NCBI RefSeq assembly: GCF_001905465.1 | Contig: NZ_LISX01000006.1 | Coordinates: 372,001-436,000, forward strand | Length of the DNA: 64,000 nt | Direction of reading: 5' to 3' | DNA from: Kitasatospora sp. CB01950 | GTDB lineage: Bacteria > Actinomycetota > Actinomycetes > Streptomycetales > Streptomycetaceae | Part shown: positions 16,952-25,775 of the stretch, one piece after another | Position numbering within the stretch: the first letter of the stretch is position 1 | Layout: each line of letters starts with the position of its first letter | Program-made: the position numbers and the translations under genes | The notes under the pieces: model-generated | The model's input: the letters and a program-made list of their open reading frames with translations, nothing else | Told to the model about the DNA's origin: nothing | Databases searched by the model: none

Positions 16952-19075
16952 TTACCGCCGACTCCGGCGGCGGACGGCGATCAGGCTCAGCATCGTGCCG
17001 CCGAGGGCGGTGGCGACAGCCCCTCCCAGGAGGGAGGGCAGGGCGGGAGTTCCGGTGGCGGGCAGCACGCCCGCGGCGGTGCCCGGCGGGGGAGTGGGCG
17101 AGGGCACCGGTGCGGTGGGCGGCGGTGTGGGCTCGGGCGTGCAGTCGACCACGTTGGTGACCTCGGCCGCCAGGTGCTCGCCGGTCAGCTCCTCGGTGTC
17201 GGGGAGGGGGAGGTCGGTGCTTGCGCCGTCGAGGCGGGTGAGCCGGGACGAGACGAGGGCGCAGCCCGGGCGGTCGACGGTGGCGGTCTCGGTGATGGTG
17301 ACCTGCTCGCCGACCCGGTAGCCGGTGCGGGCGGTGTCCCACGGTTGCGGGGTGGCGCTGCCTCCCCCCGGGCCGGTGAGCCGGAGTGCCGCGGTGAGGC
17401 CGGCGGGCTGCTGCCCGTCGGGCAGGAGCAGGCCGTCGACCTGCCAGGTCTTGGTGACGGTGACGTCGGCCGGCCGGACGGGGCGGTTGTGCACCAGGCA
17501 GCTGATCGCCTCGTTGCTCGGCGCCGTGACGGTGAAGGCGGCGCCCTGGTCGGTGACGGTGGCGGGCGCCCCGGTGCTCAGGTTGGTGCAGACCGCGTTC
17601 CGGCCGCCCTGGGTGACCAGTTCGTAGCCGCCCTGCTGGATTTCGGCGATGGTGACGGGGCCGCTGTCGGTGCCGGTGAAGGTCGGCCGGAAGGCGACCG
17701 ATCCGGTGCCGTCGTCGGTGGTGGTCGCGGTGGCCGGGAGGCCGCCGATACCGGGGTCGTCGGTGGTCGCGTCGAAGGTCCAGCCCGGCCCTGCGTTCAC
17801 CGAGCCGGTGACGTCCTCGCCCGTGGTGTCGACCGGAGCGATCTGTTTGACCACCGAGATGCTGCCCTGGCAGCGCGACAGTGCGAGATCGTGCAGGTCC
17901 TGACCGGCGGAGGGGAAGTCTGCGGTCTGGAAGTAGTCGGCGCTCAGCAGGTTCGTCCCGTCGTAGAGGGTCGGACCGGACAGTGCGCGGAGGTTGAGTC
18001 CGGACACGCCCTCGACGCCTTTGCCGACGCCGACCGCGATGATCCGTGCGCCGGTGGCCTTGACGGCGTTGGCGGAGAAGATGCCGTTCTCGACGTCCCG
18101 GAAGTGCGTCCGGGAGCCGTCGCCCTGTGCGTCGTCGGCGAACCGGGTCGGGTTTCCGTCGGTGATCACCACGACCGCCTGGTACCGCTGGGTGGCGGCG
18201 GCCACCGCCGCCAGGCCTTGGTCCCAGTTGGTGCCCTTGCCCAGCGTCCACCCGGCGTAGAGCTGCTTGAAGGCGTCGGCGCCGGCCTTGGTGGAGACCG
18301 GGATCAGCTCCGGGTGGTTGCGGTCCACGGTGGTCGCGGGGGACGCCTGGTCGAAGGAGAAGAGGGCCATCCGCGACGGGGTGCCGGTGAGGGCGTCGGC
18401 GAAGGTGTCGGTGGCCGCCTTCAGCTGCGGGAGCGCGCTGCCCACGGAGGCGGACAGGTCGAGCACCACCGCGACGTCCAGACCGCAGCCGACAGCGGGG
18501 ACGGGGTTGGTGCGGGAGTTCTGCCACACGCCGCCGGAGGCGGTGTAGTGGGTGCCGTAGGTGTTACTGATCATGAAACCGTCGGGACCGGTGTCGGTCG
18601 ACGCGTACGTCAGCCCGGCCGCCAGGGCCGGGGTCCGGAAGGTGTAGGCGGAGGCGACCGAGTCGCTGCCGCTGCCCGGCCCGGTGCGCAGGGCCGGGTT
18701 GGCGAACCACCCGGCGGGCACGCCGTCCGGGAGCTGCCGCACCCAGTAGCGCGCGCCCGCGTTGGCCCCGCCGTTCCCGGTGTCCGGCACCACGAAGGAG
18801 CAGTCCCCGTCCGCGTCGGCCACGCAGACACCCCACCCCGGGTCCACCGGGGCGTCGGATGCCTCGTCCGCGTACAGGCCCAGCCGTACGCCGGCCAGCG
18901 GGGCCACCGCCTGCGCGGTCGTCCGGTCCCCGCCGGTCCGCACCGTCACCACGGAGGTCTCCGCCCCGGGCGGCGGCACCGTGCGGTCGGCGAGAGGGGC
19001 TGCAGCGATCGCCGAGGCGCTCAGGAGCACCAGGACCGGCACGGCGAGGAACGGGCGACGACAGGAAACTCGCAT
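16952..19075 (-). CDS. VWA-domain surface protein with LPATG sorting signal
   Basis: A 707-aa secreted, cell-wall-anchored protein. After a signal peptide come a SpaA/Cna-like N-terminal domain and a von Willebrand A domain with the MIDAS motif DLSASVGS near residue 200. The Thr and Asp of the MIDAS site are likely in GKGTNWDQG and VVVITDGNP. One or two Cna-B-like beta domains follow (TVTKTWQVDG, VTITETATV), then a Pro/Thr-rich stalk. The C-terminus is a full sorting signal: LPATG, a hydrophobic helix and RRRSRR. It looks like an adhesin or a pilin tip with metal-dependent ligand binding. No sortase gene is in the window. The ATG at 19075 is preferred to a far upstream GTG because it starts the signal peptide. 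Confidence 0.85.
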   Translation of the reverse strand: MRVSCRRPFLAVPVLVLLSASAIAAAPLADRTVPPPGAETSVVTVRTGGDRTTAQAVAPLAGVRLGLYADEASDAPVDPGWGVCVADADGDCSFVVPDTGNGGANAGARYWVRQLPDGVPAGWFANPALRTGPGSGSDSVASAYTFRTPALAAGLTYASTDTGPDGFMISNTYGTHYTASGGVWQNSRTNPVPAVGCGLDVAVVLDLSASVGSALPQLKAATDTFADALTGTPSRMALFSFDQASPATTVDRNHPELIPVSTKAGADAFKQLYAGWTLGKGTNWDQGLAAVAAATQRYQAVVVITDGNPTRFADDAQGDGSRTHFRDVENGIFSANAVKATGARIIAVGVGKGVEGVSGLNLRALSGPTLYDGTNLLSADYFQTADFPSAGQDLHDLALSRCQGSISVVKQIAPVDTTGEDVTGSVNAGPGWTFDATTDDPGIGGLPATATTTDDGTGSVAFRPTFTGTDSGPVTIAEIQQGGYELVTQGGRNAVCTNLSTGAPATVTDQGAAFTVTAPSNEAISCLVHNRPVRPADVTVTKTWQVDGLLLPDGQQPAGLTAALRLTGPGGGSATPQPWDTARTGYRVGEQVTITETATVDRPGCALVSSRLTRLDGASTDLPLPDTEELTGEHLAAEVTNVVDCTPEPTPPPTAPVPSPTPPPGTAAGVLPATGTPALPSLLGGAVATALGGTMLSLIAVRRRSRR

Positions 19076-19273
19076 ATCGGGCACTGCCCCATAGTGACCA
19101 AGTACCGACCGGAATCTGCCGTTTTCCTGCCCGGGACACACCGACGGAGATCCGGACGCCCCTGCGCAAGCGGCTGGGCGCCGCAAGGAGACCGCTTCGA
19201 CCGGCGACGCGTCCCGTTGATCCGGGCGGGGAGACAACGACGGTGTCACTCGAATGGCGGAAACCACTCAAGT

Positions 19274-19289
19274 GATTCGTGAACGAATC
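19274..19289. promoter_or_regulatory. palindrome between divergent surface-protein genes
   Basis: GATTCG-TGAA-CGAATC, a perfect 6+4+6 inverted repeat in the divergent gap between the VWA protein and the secreted protein at 19334. It could be an operator, but no regulator gene lies nearby. Confidence 0.25.
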
Positions 19290-19333
19290 CGACGAAGGAC
19301 ACAGGAGACCCATCACACGAACGGAGTCACCCG

Positions 19334-19915
19334 ATGCGCCGGATCAGCACCGCGCTCACCGTCCTCGCCGCAATATCCGCCGCCCTCCTGCCCGCCACCA
19401 GCGCGGTCGGCACCGACCGGCCGACGGTCGAGACGGCCGCCGCGCCGAACCCGAACTTCACCGTCCACTGCTTCACCACGATCAGCGGTGTGCAGCAGTC
19501 CGAGAGCTGGCTGTTCCAGCCCGGCCCGACCACCGCGGGCCGCACCGTCTCGGCGACCCACCGCACCAGCTACCGCGGCTGCTCGGGCAGTGCGAGCAGC
19601 ACCCTCAACCAGAACGCCCCCGTGATCTGGGACTCCACCTGTCTGGATCCGTTCCCGGGGTTCAGCACCGAGACGATCACCTACACCTGGGACACCGGTG
19701 ACACCACCACCGTGGAATTCCGCCAGGTGGTGGCGACCCGCGAGGTCAGCGGCAACCTCACCCGCACCCGGGTGAAGAGCAATGGCGTCGTCACCGCCGG
19801 AAGCGGCCTCGGCAAGACGGTCAACCGCAGCACCCTGTTCGACCCGGTCGGCAGCGGCTGCAACCGGGACACCGCCGAAGTGTTCGGCGCCACCAACGAC
19901 TTCAGCATCGCCTGA
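19334..19915 (+). CDS. secreted protein of unknown function
   Basis: A 193-aa protein with a signal peptide (MRRISTALTV start, hydrophobic core, cleavage probably near TSAVG). The mature part is Thr/Ser-rich and beta-prone, with four cysteines (VHCFTT, RGCSGS, STCLDP, GSGCNR) that can make two disulphides, typical of a small extracellular beta domain. I recognise no family. It is transcribed divergently from the VWA surface protein and ends 10 nt before a perfect 17-bp hairpin. The ribosome binding site is weak (GGAG). Confidence 0.7.
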   Translation: MRRISTALTVLAAISAALLPATSAVGTDRPTVETAAAPNPNFTVHCFTTISGVQQSESWLFQPGPTTAGRTVSATHRTSYRGCSGSASSTLNQNAPVIWDSTCLDPFPGFSTETITYTWDTGDTTTVEFRQVVATREVSGNLTRTRVKSNGVVTAGSGLGKTVNRSTLFDPVGSGCNRDTAEVFGATNDFSIA

Positions 19916-19925
19916 GCAGCCCACC

Positions 19926-19962
19926 CGCCCGTGCCCGCCCCGCTCCGGGGCGGGCACGGGCG
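19926..19962. terminator. strong intrinsic terminator
   Basis: Perfect 17-bp stem (19926-19942 and 19946-19962) with a 3-nt CTC loop, directly after the secreted-protein gene. Beyond it, 19963-20278 holds no feature I can support. Confidence 0.85.
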
Positions 19963-20278
19963 CTTCCGCAGCTGCAGGTCGGCGACGCCGTCTACGACAG
20001 CGTTCACGCGCAGTCCTACAACCAACGGCCCTTCCCTCGTCCACCCCGACCAGCGCGCCGCTCACGGCCGACCCGTGATCCAGATCTGGGCGCTCCCCGG
20101 TGAAGCCGCCCGGCCGGAACCCGGACGTCACGAGCGGCGAGGGGAACGTCGAAGGGGTCGTCCTGTCCACCGACCGGTTCACCGTCATGTTCCACTGACG
20201 ACTCGGCCGCTGTCCCCGCATGCGCGCCGACCACGCGCCCCCGGAGACCGCGCCGAGGGCAGCCGGTGGGGAGCCGGT

Positions 20279-21397
20279 TCAGCTCTTCTCGTCCTCGGCC
20301 CAGGTGATGTCCATCTGGTCGATGAAGTAGCGGCCGTCGAAGCACAGGAACACCTTGGAGCTGGTGTCGTTGTCCGCGATCCAGGTCTTGTTCCACTGCA
20401 CGACGGTGCCCGCGCCGTCGCGCTTGGGGAAGTAGAGGCCCTCGCGGCGTTCCGGCCGGTTGTAGAAACCGTGGCCGTTGGCCAGCCGGTACGGCGTGCG
20501 GACGAGGGCACCGCTGTAGTCGTCGAAGAGCGCCGCGGGGAAGTTGGTGCGGGCGACGAGCTTCGGCGGGACGTAGTGGACGTCGACCTCCCCGGAGTCC
20601 ACGTAGCGGGCGGGCTCCCCCGGCAGCCGGTGGAAGGCCCTGCGCACGGCGCCCGGCGTGTCGTAGCTGTCCGTGAAGGTCAGGAGACTTCCCTCCCGTC
20701 CCTCCTTGTACCAGTCGCCCTGGGAGTACTGGTCGAAGTCGAAGGTCTCGATGCGGGTGCCCGGGGCGAGGAGCTCGCCGGGGACCTCCCGGAAGCTGGT
20801 CTCGTCGAAGATCTGCTCGATGGTTCGCACGCGCTTCTCGTAGCGGCGGGCCGGCACCCGGACCCGGCCCGTCCCCACCGGGAGGTCGGTGGCCTTCGGC
20901 GCCGGAGCGGGTGCGGGCTCCGGCGGCCGGACGGGCGCGGGCGCCCAGGCGGTGCAGGACCGGTCCTCGGCCCCCGCGCCCTTCTCCAGGATCAGCGGCC
21001 CGCCCGGCCGCTCGGCAGCCGGGTCGGCCAGGCCGAGCAGGCAGTTGGAGGAGTCGTTGATCGCCATCAGCCGACCGCTGTCGCGCTGGACGAAAGCCCG
21101 CCACGCCTGCCGCCAGTACGAGGAATCACTGCCGGTGTCGGAGAACTTGGGCCGCAGAGTGACCGCGGCGCCCCGGCTCGTCTCCTCGGCGGTCAGGTAG
21201 AGGCCGGTGGCGGCGTGCCGGATCCGGTGGTTGATCACCCGGAACCGCTCGGCCACCCACCGCTCGCCCTCGCCACCGGTCTCGGGCGCGAGCACCACAG
21301 GGGCACCCTCCGGGCTCCCCACCGCGACACCCGCCACCAGGCCGGGAATGCGGTGCAGACGCAGCACGAACGTCTCGGCGGGCCAGTCGACCAGCAT
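20279..21397 (-). CDS. hypothetical protein, possible N-terminal beta-trefoil
   Basis: A 372-aa protein without signal peptide. Residues ~1-125 look like a beta-trefoil: FRVINHRIRHAATGLYLTAEE, then FVQRDSGRLMAINDSSNCLLGL, the pattern of ricin-B or fascin-like repeats. A Pro/Ala linker (~145-165) leads to a ~200-residue C-terminal domain rich in Phe, Tyr and Asp (IETFDFDQYSQGDWYKEG, ALFDDYSGALV) that I cannot assign. It may be a sugar-binding protein with a second effector domain, but this is a guess. The start at 21397 has GAGAGGG just upstream; a GTG at 21415 does not. Confidence 0.55.
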   Translation of the reverse strand: MLVDWPAETFVLRLHRIPGLVAGVAVGSPEGAPVVLAPETGGEGERWVAERFRVINHRIRHAATGLYLTAEETSRGAAVTLRPKFSDTGSDSSYWRQAWRAFVQRDSGRLMAINDSSNCLLGLADPAAERPGGPLILEKGAGAEDRSCTAWAPAPVRPPEPAPAPAPKATDLPVGTGRVRVPARRYEKRVRTIEQIFDETSFREVPGELLAPGTRIETFDFDQYSQGDWYKEGREGSLLTFTDSYDTPGAVRRAFHRLPGEPARYVDSGEVDVHYVPPKLVARTNFPAALFDDYSGALVRTPYRLANGHGFYNRPERREGLYFPKRDGAGTVVQWNKTWIADNDTSSKVFLCFDGRYFIDQMDITWAEDEKS

Positions 21398-21732
21398 GGT
21401 GAACACCCTCTCCACAAAGGAATATGACGTCGCGTCACGTCATGATCACCCATACGGGTGCAATCGCACCAGGCCCGCCGACAACCGGTCGACCGCCGAG
21501 CCTCGACCACCTGGGAGGCCATGAGTCCGGATCTCCTTCAACGACCGCCACTTCGTCGACAAGCACGACGCCGTCCGCGCCGTGGACCGACCTGCGCGGC
21601 CCTGACGGCCGGCTGCGGCCGCGCCTCGGATCCGCCCTCCACCGATCAGCCGCGGGGCTTCACCCGGAACCCGTGGAACGTGGCGCCGTAGCCCCAGCAG
21701 GGCCTCCTCTGCGCTACGGGCCATCGCGCTCA

Positions 21733-21770
21733 TAGTTGTATAGTGCATCTTAATAGTTGCATTCATCAAC
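21733..21770. promoter_or_regulatory. AT-rich operator-like region upstream of ABC-2-like gene
   Basis: The most AT-rich stretch of the 433-bp gap 21398-21830. It contains ATAGTTG at 21733-21739 and again at 21753-21759, 20 nt apart, a -10-like TATAGT at 21739-21744 and GTTG-7-CAAC at 21756-21770. Such sites fit a MarR- or TetR-type repressor for the exporter-like gene at 21831; no regulator gene is adjacent. The rest of the gap shows nothing. Confidence 0.4.
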
Positions 21771-21830
21771 CTTGAGTATTTGGGCGCCAGACCTGCTCCA
21801 CAGCCACCACAGGAAGAACCGCACACGGGC

Positions 21831-22949
21831 ATGAAGACATCGCACCGAGCCGAACCGGCCCAGCCCACCGCCACCCACCACACCCCGCCCGGCCGTTGGC
21901 ACGGGGTAGGGCACCTCGCAGTACACCTGCTCACACCACTGCTGATGTGCCTGGGCATGGCGCTCGCCTACCAGGGCGCCTTCCACCAGCCGGAGCCCCA
22001 CCACCTGAAAGTCGCCGTGGTGGGCACCACGGCGCCGGACCAGGTGCTGGCCCAGACCCTCAAGGATCGGGCGGGCGACGCGCTCGACGTCACCACCTTG
22101 CCCGACAGGCAGAGTGCCGAGCAGCAGCTGCACAGCCGGGACCTCGTCGGCGCGTACGTCCCCGACGCCGAGCATCCGGAACTGCTCATCGCCAAGGCCA
22201 ACTCCGACACCTCCGCGATGGCCGCGGAGGCGGTGTTCCAGACCGTCGCCGGGCACCAGGGCGTGCCGCTGACCGTCACCGACGTGGCACCGCTCGCGGC
22301 CGGCGACCCAACGGGGCAGGGGATCTTCTTCCTGCTGGTCACCATCAGCATCGGCTCCTACGCCAGCGTGGCAGTGCTCGGCACGGCAGGCGCGGCCCTC
22401 GGCATGCGCGTGCGGGCACTGGTCGGGCTGGCGACCTCGCTCGTCGTCAGCGCGATCGGGATCGCGACCGCAGGACCCGTGTTCCACATCGTCGACCACC
22501 ACCAGGTCGCCGTCTGGGCGCTCGCCTGGCTCTACTCGGCGGGCATCATCGCCATCGGCACCGGCCTGCACGCCTTCCTCAAGCGGTGGACCACGCTGAC
22601 CATGATGGCGCTGTTCGTGATGCTCAACTTCACCACCTCCGGCGGCATTTACCGTCCCGACCTGCAGAACGGCTTCTTCGGCGCGTTGCACGGATTCTGG
22701 AACGGCGCCGGATTCGTCGAAGGTGCGCGCAGCATCCTGTACTTCGACGGCAGCGCGGGCCTCGGCGGCCGGGTGCTCTCGCTCGTCCTGTGGTTCATGG
22801 TCGGAGTGGCGATGCTTGTCGCCGCCGGTGTCCACGAGCGACGGCAGCAGACGGCCGCGTCGGCTGCCTCGACCGGCCCGACGGCGGAGGCCGGGCCCGA
22901 CGAGCTCACCGAGGACCAGTTGCAGGAGGACGAGGCCGTCGCGGTCTGA
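21831..22949 (+). CDS. ABC-2/YhgE-like membrane protein
   Basis: A 372-aa membrane protein. It has one N-terminal helix (about residues 28-45), then a ~130-residue extracytoplasmic domain (LKVAVVGTTAPDQVLAQTLKD-type start) and five C-terminal membrane helices (from IFFLLVTISIGSYASV to LVLWFMVGVAMLVAAG). This is the layout of ABC-2 permease-like and YhgE/Pip proteins, which take part in export or phage/peptide interaction at the envelope. The C-terminal tail is acidic (ELTEDQLQEDEAVAV). No ATP-binding partner is adjacent. The start at 21831 (MKTSHRAE) has AGGAAG 15 nt upstream; the longer frame from 21780 is less likely. Confidence 0.75.
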   Translation: MKTSHRAEPAQPTATHHTPPGRWHGVGHLAVHLLTPLLMCLGMALAYQGAFHQPEPHHLKVAVVGTTAPDQVLAQTLKDRAGDALDVTTLPDRQSAEQQLHSRDLVGAYVPDAEHPELLIAKANSDTSAMAAEAVFQTVAGHQGVPLTVTDVAPLAAGDPTGQGIFFLLVTISIGSYASVAVLGTAGAALGMRVRALVGLATSLVVSAIGIATAGPVFHIVDHHQVAVWALAWLYSAGIIAIGTGLHAFLKRWTTLTMMALFVMLNFTTSGGIYRPDLQNGFFGALHGFWNGAGFVEGARSILYFDGSAGLGGRVLSLVLWFMVGVAMLVAAGVHERRQQTAASAASTGPTAEAGPDELTEDQLQEDEAVAV

Positions 22950-23531
22950 CACGAGCGCCCCACGCCGCGACACCGACGCGCCGACAGCCGCACTGTGGTT
23001 GCGCTGGAGCGACCCTGTCCTGCGGGATGCCAACACGCAGTCCCAACGGCACTCGGCCTCACCGCGCACCTACCGGCCCTCGCTGCCACGGCAGCGACCC
23101 GAACCGCTGCCTGGAACGTCTGGCCGCCGAGGACGGACGTCCGCCGACACCCGCCCGAGCCCCCTCGGCGGATGGGGTGGAGCATGAGACCCCCTGGCCC
23201 GCCGGAACGCTGAATGCGTTGCCGCAGGTCATGTGGCCTCTCCGGAGTGGGCCCGATGAGGCCTCGGCTGATGCCGGTTCAGTGGCCTGACCGACTGTCA
23301 TGCCGCTCCACCCCGGTCGGGCCGGCCGGTGCGACGGGCGGCCGAGCCCGCGGTCGGTGTCGCGAGGCAGCGTTTCCGGGTGCTGGGACGGCTCCTTCGC
23401 AGCCGGTGTGGACCACGACTCCGTGCTGATTGCGTCCGTCCGGATGGCCTCCAGCGCCGCCGACTCCTCTCCGTTCGCATGCGGGAATGGGTTGCCGAGC
23501 GACCCACTGGCCCGCTTCCCGGAGGACACCG
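22950..23531. other. 582-bp stretch without a supported gene
   Basis: It lies between the membrane protein and the lipase. Short Arg- and Pro-rich frames occur on both strands, but none has a ribosome binding site or a recognisable domain. The only clear signal is GGAGG at 23521-23525, which serves the lipase. Confidence 0.5.
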
Positions 23532-24359
23532 ATGGCCATCCCCGCCCTGGACCACTCGACGACCCGCTACTCCCTCCCCCACGCCTACTGGATGGCGCAG
23601 GCCGCCGGACTGGCCGTGCTGGACCCGGCCGGCATCGAGGAGAAGGCCCACGCCTGGGGCTTCGGCGAGGTACGCCACTTCGAGTCGACGCACCAAATGC
23701 CGTTCCCGATCGAGGACACCCAGGCCTACACCATGGCCAGCGACCGCATGATCGTCACCGGCTTCCGCGGCACCGAGGTCCTGAAGATCTACGACTGGCT
23801 CACCGACGTCAACACCCCGCCCGTCCCCGGACCGGCCAAGAAGGGCTTCGTCCACTACGGCTTCCGGCAGGCCCTGCTGTCCGTCTACCCCCAGATCCGC
23901 GACACCGTCCAGGAACTGCGCACCGACGGGCAGAGCGTCTGGTTCACCGGCCACAGCCTCGGCGGCGCCCTCGCGATGCTGGCCGGCGCCAGCTGGTACT
24001 TCGAGGAGCCCCACCAACTCCCCGACGGCGTCTACACCTTCGGCCAGCCCCGCACCTGCGAACGCCTCCTCGCCGACGCCCACAACGCGGCCTTCAGGAA
24101 CCGCTGCTACCGCTTCGTCAACAACAACGACATCGTCCCCCAGCTCCCGCCCGAGCCGATCTTCACCCACGTCGACGCGCTCCGCTACTTCGACGCGGAC
24201 GGAAAGCTCCACGAGGCCATGCCGCTCATCGCCGGACTGAAGGACCGGAGCAAGGGCTTCCGCCAGGACATGTTCGCCCCCGAGACCGACGCGATCAGGG
24301 ACCACCACCTGCCCCACTACCTCGCCGCGCTCGAGAGGAACCTCACCAGGACCGGCTGA
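23532..24359 (+). CDS. class 3 lipase-family protein
   Basis: A 275-aa alpha/beta hydrolase of the lipase_3 family (fungal triacylglycerol-lipase-like). The nucleophile elbow is FTGHSLGGALA with Ser at about residue 140. The acid is probably the Asp in NNNDIVPQLP and the histidine is in the C-terminal segment RDHHLPHYLAAL. An oxyanion segment GFRGTEV lies at about residue 77. No signal peptide is visible, so it may be intracellular or use another route. It probably cleaves acyl esters of lipids. The ATG at 23532 has GGAGG seven nt upstream; longer frames from 23430 are rejected. Confidence 0.88.
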   Translation: MAIPALDHSTTRYSLPHAYWMAQAAGLAVLDPAGIEEKAHAWGFGEVRHFESTHQMPFPIEDTQAYTMASDRMIVTGFRGTEVLKIYDWLTDVNTPPVPGPAKKGFVHYGFRQALLSVYPQIRDTVQELRTDGQSVWFTGHSLGGALAMLAGASWYFEEPHQLPDGVYTFGQPRTCERLLADAHNAAFRNRCYRFVNNNDIVPQLPPEPIFTHVDALRYFDADGKLHEAMPLIAGLKDRSKGFRQDMFAPETDAIRDHHLPHYLAALERNLTRTG

Positions 24360-24441
24360 CCAGGTCCGGGCCTCGGCGAGTTGACGGTTGTCGAGGGGAC
24401 ATGATCCGGAGCCGGCCCCGGGCCTGCCCTCCGGTCCCAGG

Positions 24442-24858
24442 TCATGGCTCGCTGAGGTCTCTGCTCAACCACCCCTCGGGGCGCATGTGGAAGACCACGC
24501 GCTCACCGCTGCACCTCGCTGCCGCGATCTCGACACAGCGATCGACCAGCTCGGGAGCAAGACAGTGGGCCGCCACGTCGCGGAACAGCTCGATCGACCC
24601 GGGCGACGTGCAGACCACCAGCCCCTCGACGGAGACACAGCCGACCCGCGGCACCGTACATTCGACCATCAGGCTGAACCGGCCGGCCCTCTCGATGGGC
24701 AGGGCCTTGCGGCAGCCCGCATCGGTCAGCACCCTGACGTCACCACCAGGCTCGTACCAGCACCACACCGGCACGACCAGCGGGCCGTGCCCATCCCCTG
24801 CATCGACCGCCAGAGCAGCCACACGCGGCTCCGCCAGGAACCCCTCGCCGCTCGTCAC
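24442..24858 (-). CDS. PNPOx-like flavin/F420-binding protein, probably frameshifted at its start
   Basis: A ~138-aa split-barrel protein of the pyridoxamine-5'-phosphate-oxidase-like superfamily (FLAEPRVAALAVDAGDG, VPVWCWYEPGGDVRVLT, RAGRFSLMVE). Such actinobacterial proteins bind FMN or F420 and reduce small substrates. The open frame begins at a GTG (24858) with no ribosome binding site. A better start, GTG at 24871 with GGAGGAG upstream, encodes VALTRDERR, the usual beginning of these proteins, in another frame. One extra G in the GGGG run (C-run at 24841-24844) would explain this. So the gene is either frameshifted or carries a sequence error. The rest looks intact. Confidence 0.7.
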   Translation of the reverse strand: MTSGEGFLAEPRVAALAVDAGDGHGPLVVPVWCWYEPGGDVRVLTDAGCRKALPIERAGRFSLMVECTVPRVGCVSVEGLVVCTSPGSIELFRDVAAHCLAPELVDRCVEIAAARCSGERVVFHMRPEGWLSRDLSEP

Positions 24859-24890
24859 GAGTCAGCGCCACGTACGCTCCTCCCTGCCCT

Positions 24891-25664
24891 CAGTTTGTTG
24901 CACTGTTCGAGCTCGCCGATGCGGTGCTGTGCACGGCCGGGCCGGTGAGGACCCTGGTCGAGCTGTCGCTGGCGGCCGAGTACCGGCGCGGGCACGGAAC
25001 GATGTACGCGGCCCTGGACCGGGGCTGGTGCGAGCCCGCGCGCCTGCGCCGAGCCCTGGCCGACTTGCCGCTGCCGAAGGCGGCGGACGGACGGATCGTG
25101 CTCGCCGTCGACGTGTCCCACTGGCTCCGCCCCGACGCACCCACCAGCGACGACAGGCTGTTCTGCCACGTCTACGGACGCGGCGACCGCAGCAGGGACC
25201 AGTTCGTCCCGGGCTGGCCGTACTCCTTCGTCGCCGCGCTGGAGTCGGGACGGACCTCCTGGACCGCGCTGCTGGACGCCGTACGCCTCGGGCCCGCGGA
25301 CGACGCCACACGCTCCACCGCCGCCCAACTGCGGGACGTTGTCGGCCGGTTGATCCGGGCCGGGCACTGGAGCGAGGGCGACCCGGAGATCCTGATCGTC
25401 ATGGACTCCGGCTACGACACCGCCTACCTCGCCCACGCCCTCACGGACCTGCCCGTCGTGCTCGTCGGACGCCGGCGCTCGGACCGCGCCATGCTCCGCG
25501 ACCCGGGCCCCGCCCGCGCCCGTCCGGGCCGGCCCCGCAAGCACGGCGGCGTCCTCGCCCTCTCCCGGCCCGACACCTGGCACACCCCCGACACCGCCAC
25601 CGCCACGGCCACCACCCGCCACGGCACCGCCGAGACGACCGCCTGGGACCGCATGCACCCCGGG
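24891..25664 (+). pseudogene. IS701-like transposase remnant, truncated at both ends
   Basis: About 258 codons matching the middle of the actinobacterial DDE transposases of the IS701/NF041680 type. Recognisable segments are LFELADAVLC, LAAEYRRGHGTMY, VLAVDVSHWLRPDAP, FCHVYGRG, VPGWPYSFVAALE, LIVMDSGYD and ETTAWDRMHP. DVSHWLR and MDSGYD carry the first catalytic acids. The N-terminal part before LFELAD and the C-terminal part after RMHP, including the last acid, are missing, so it is inactive. The frame runs on into the next gene only by chance. No terminal inverted repeats are seen. It marks an old insertion and deletion at the left edge of the defence island. Confidence 0.8.
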
Positions 25665-25775
25665 CTCCCATCGGCGGGCCGATCTTCCGGCCGTGGTGCG
25701 ATCGGGTTCGGCAGCCCGAAGTGTCCGAGTGGTGCAGCAGGATGGGGTGACGATCCGTCTCGGGAGGGGAGAGCG

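Noticed and set aside
17174..19282. 702-codon plus-strand frame
   Set aside because: Antisense shadow of the VWA surface protein, whose signal peptide, MIDAS and sorting signal prove the minus strand.
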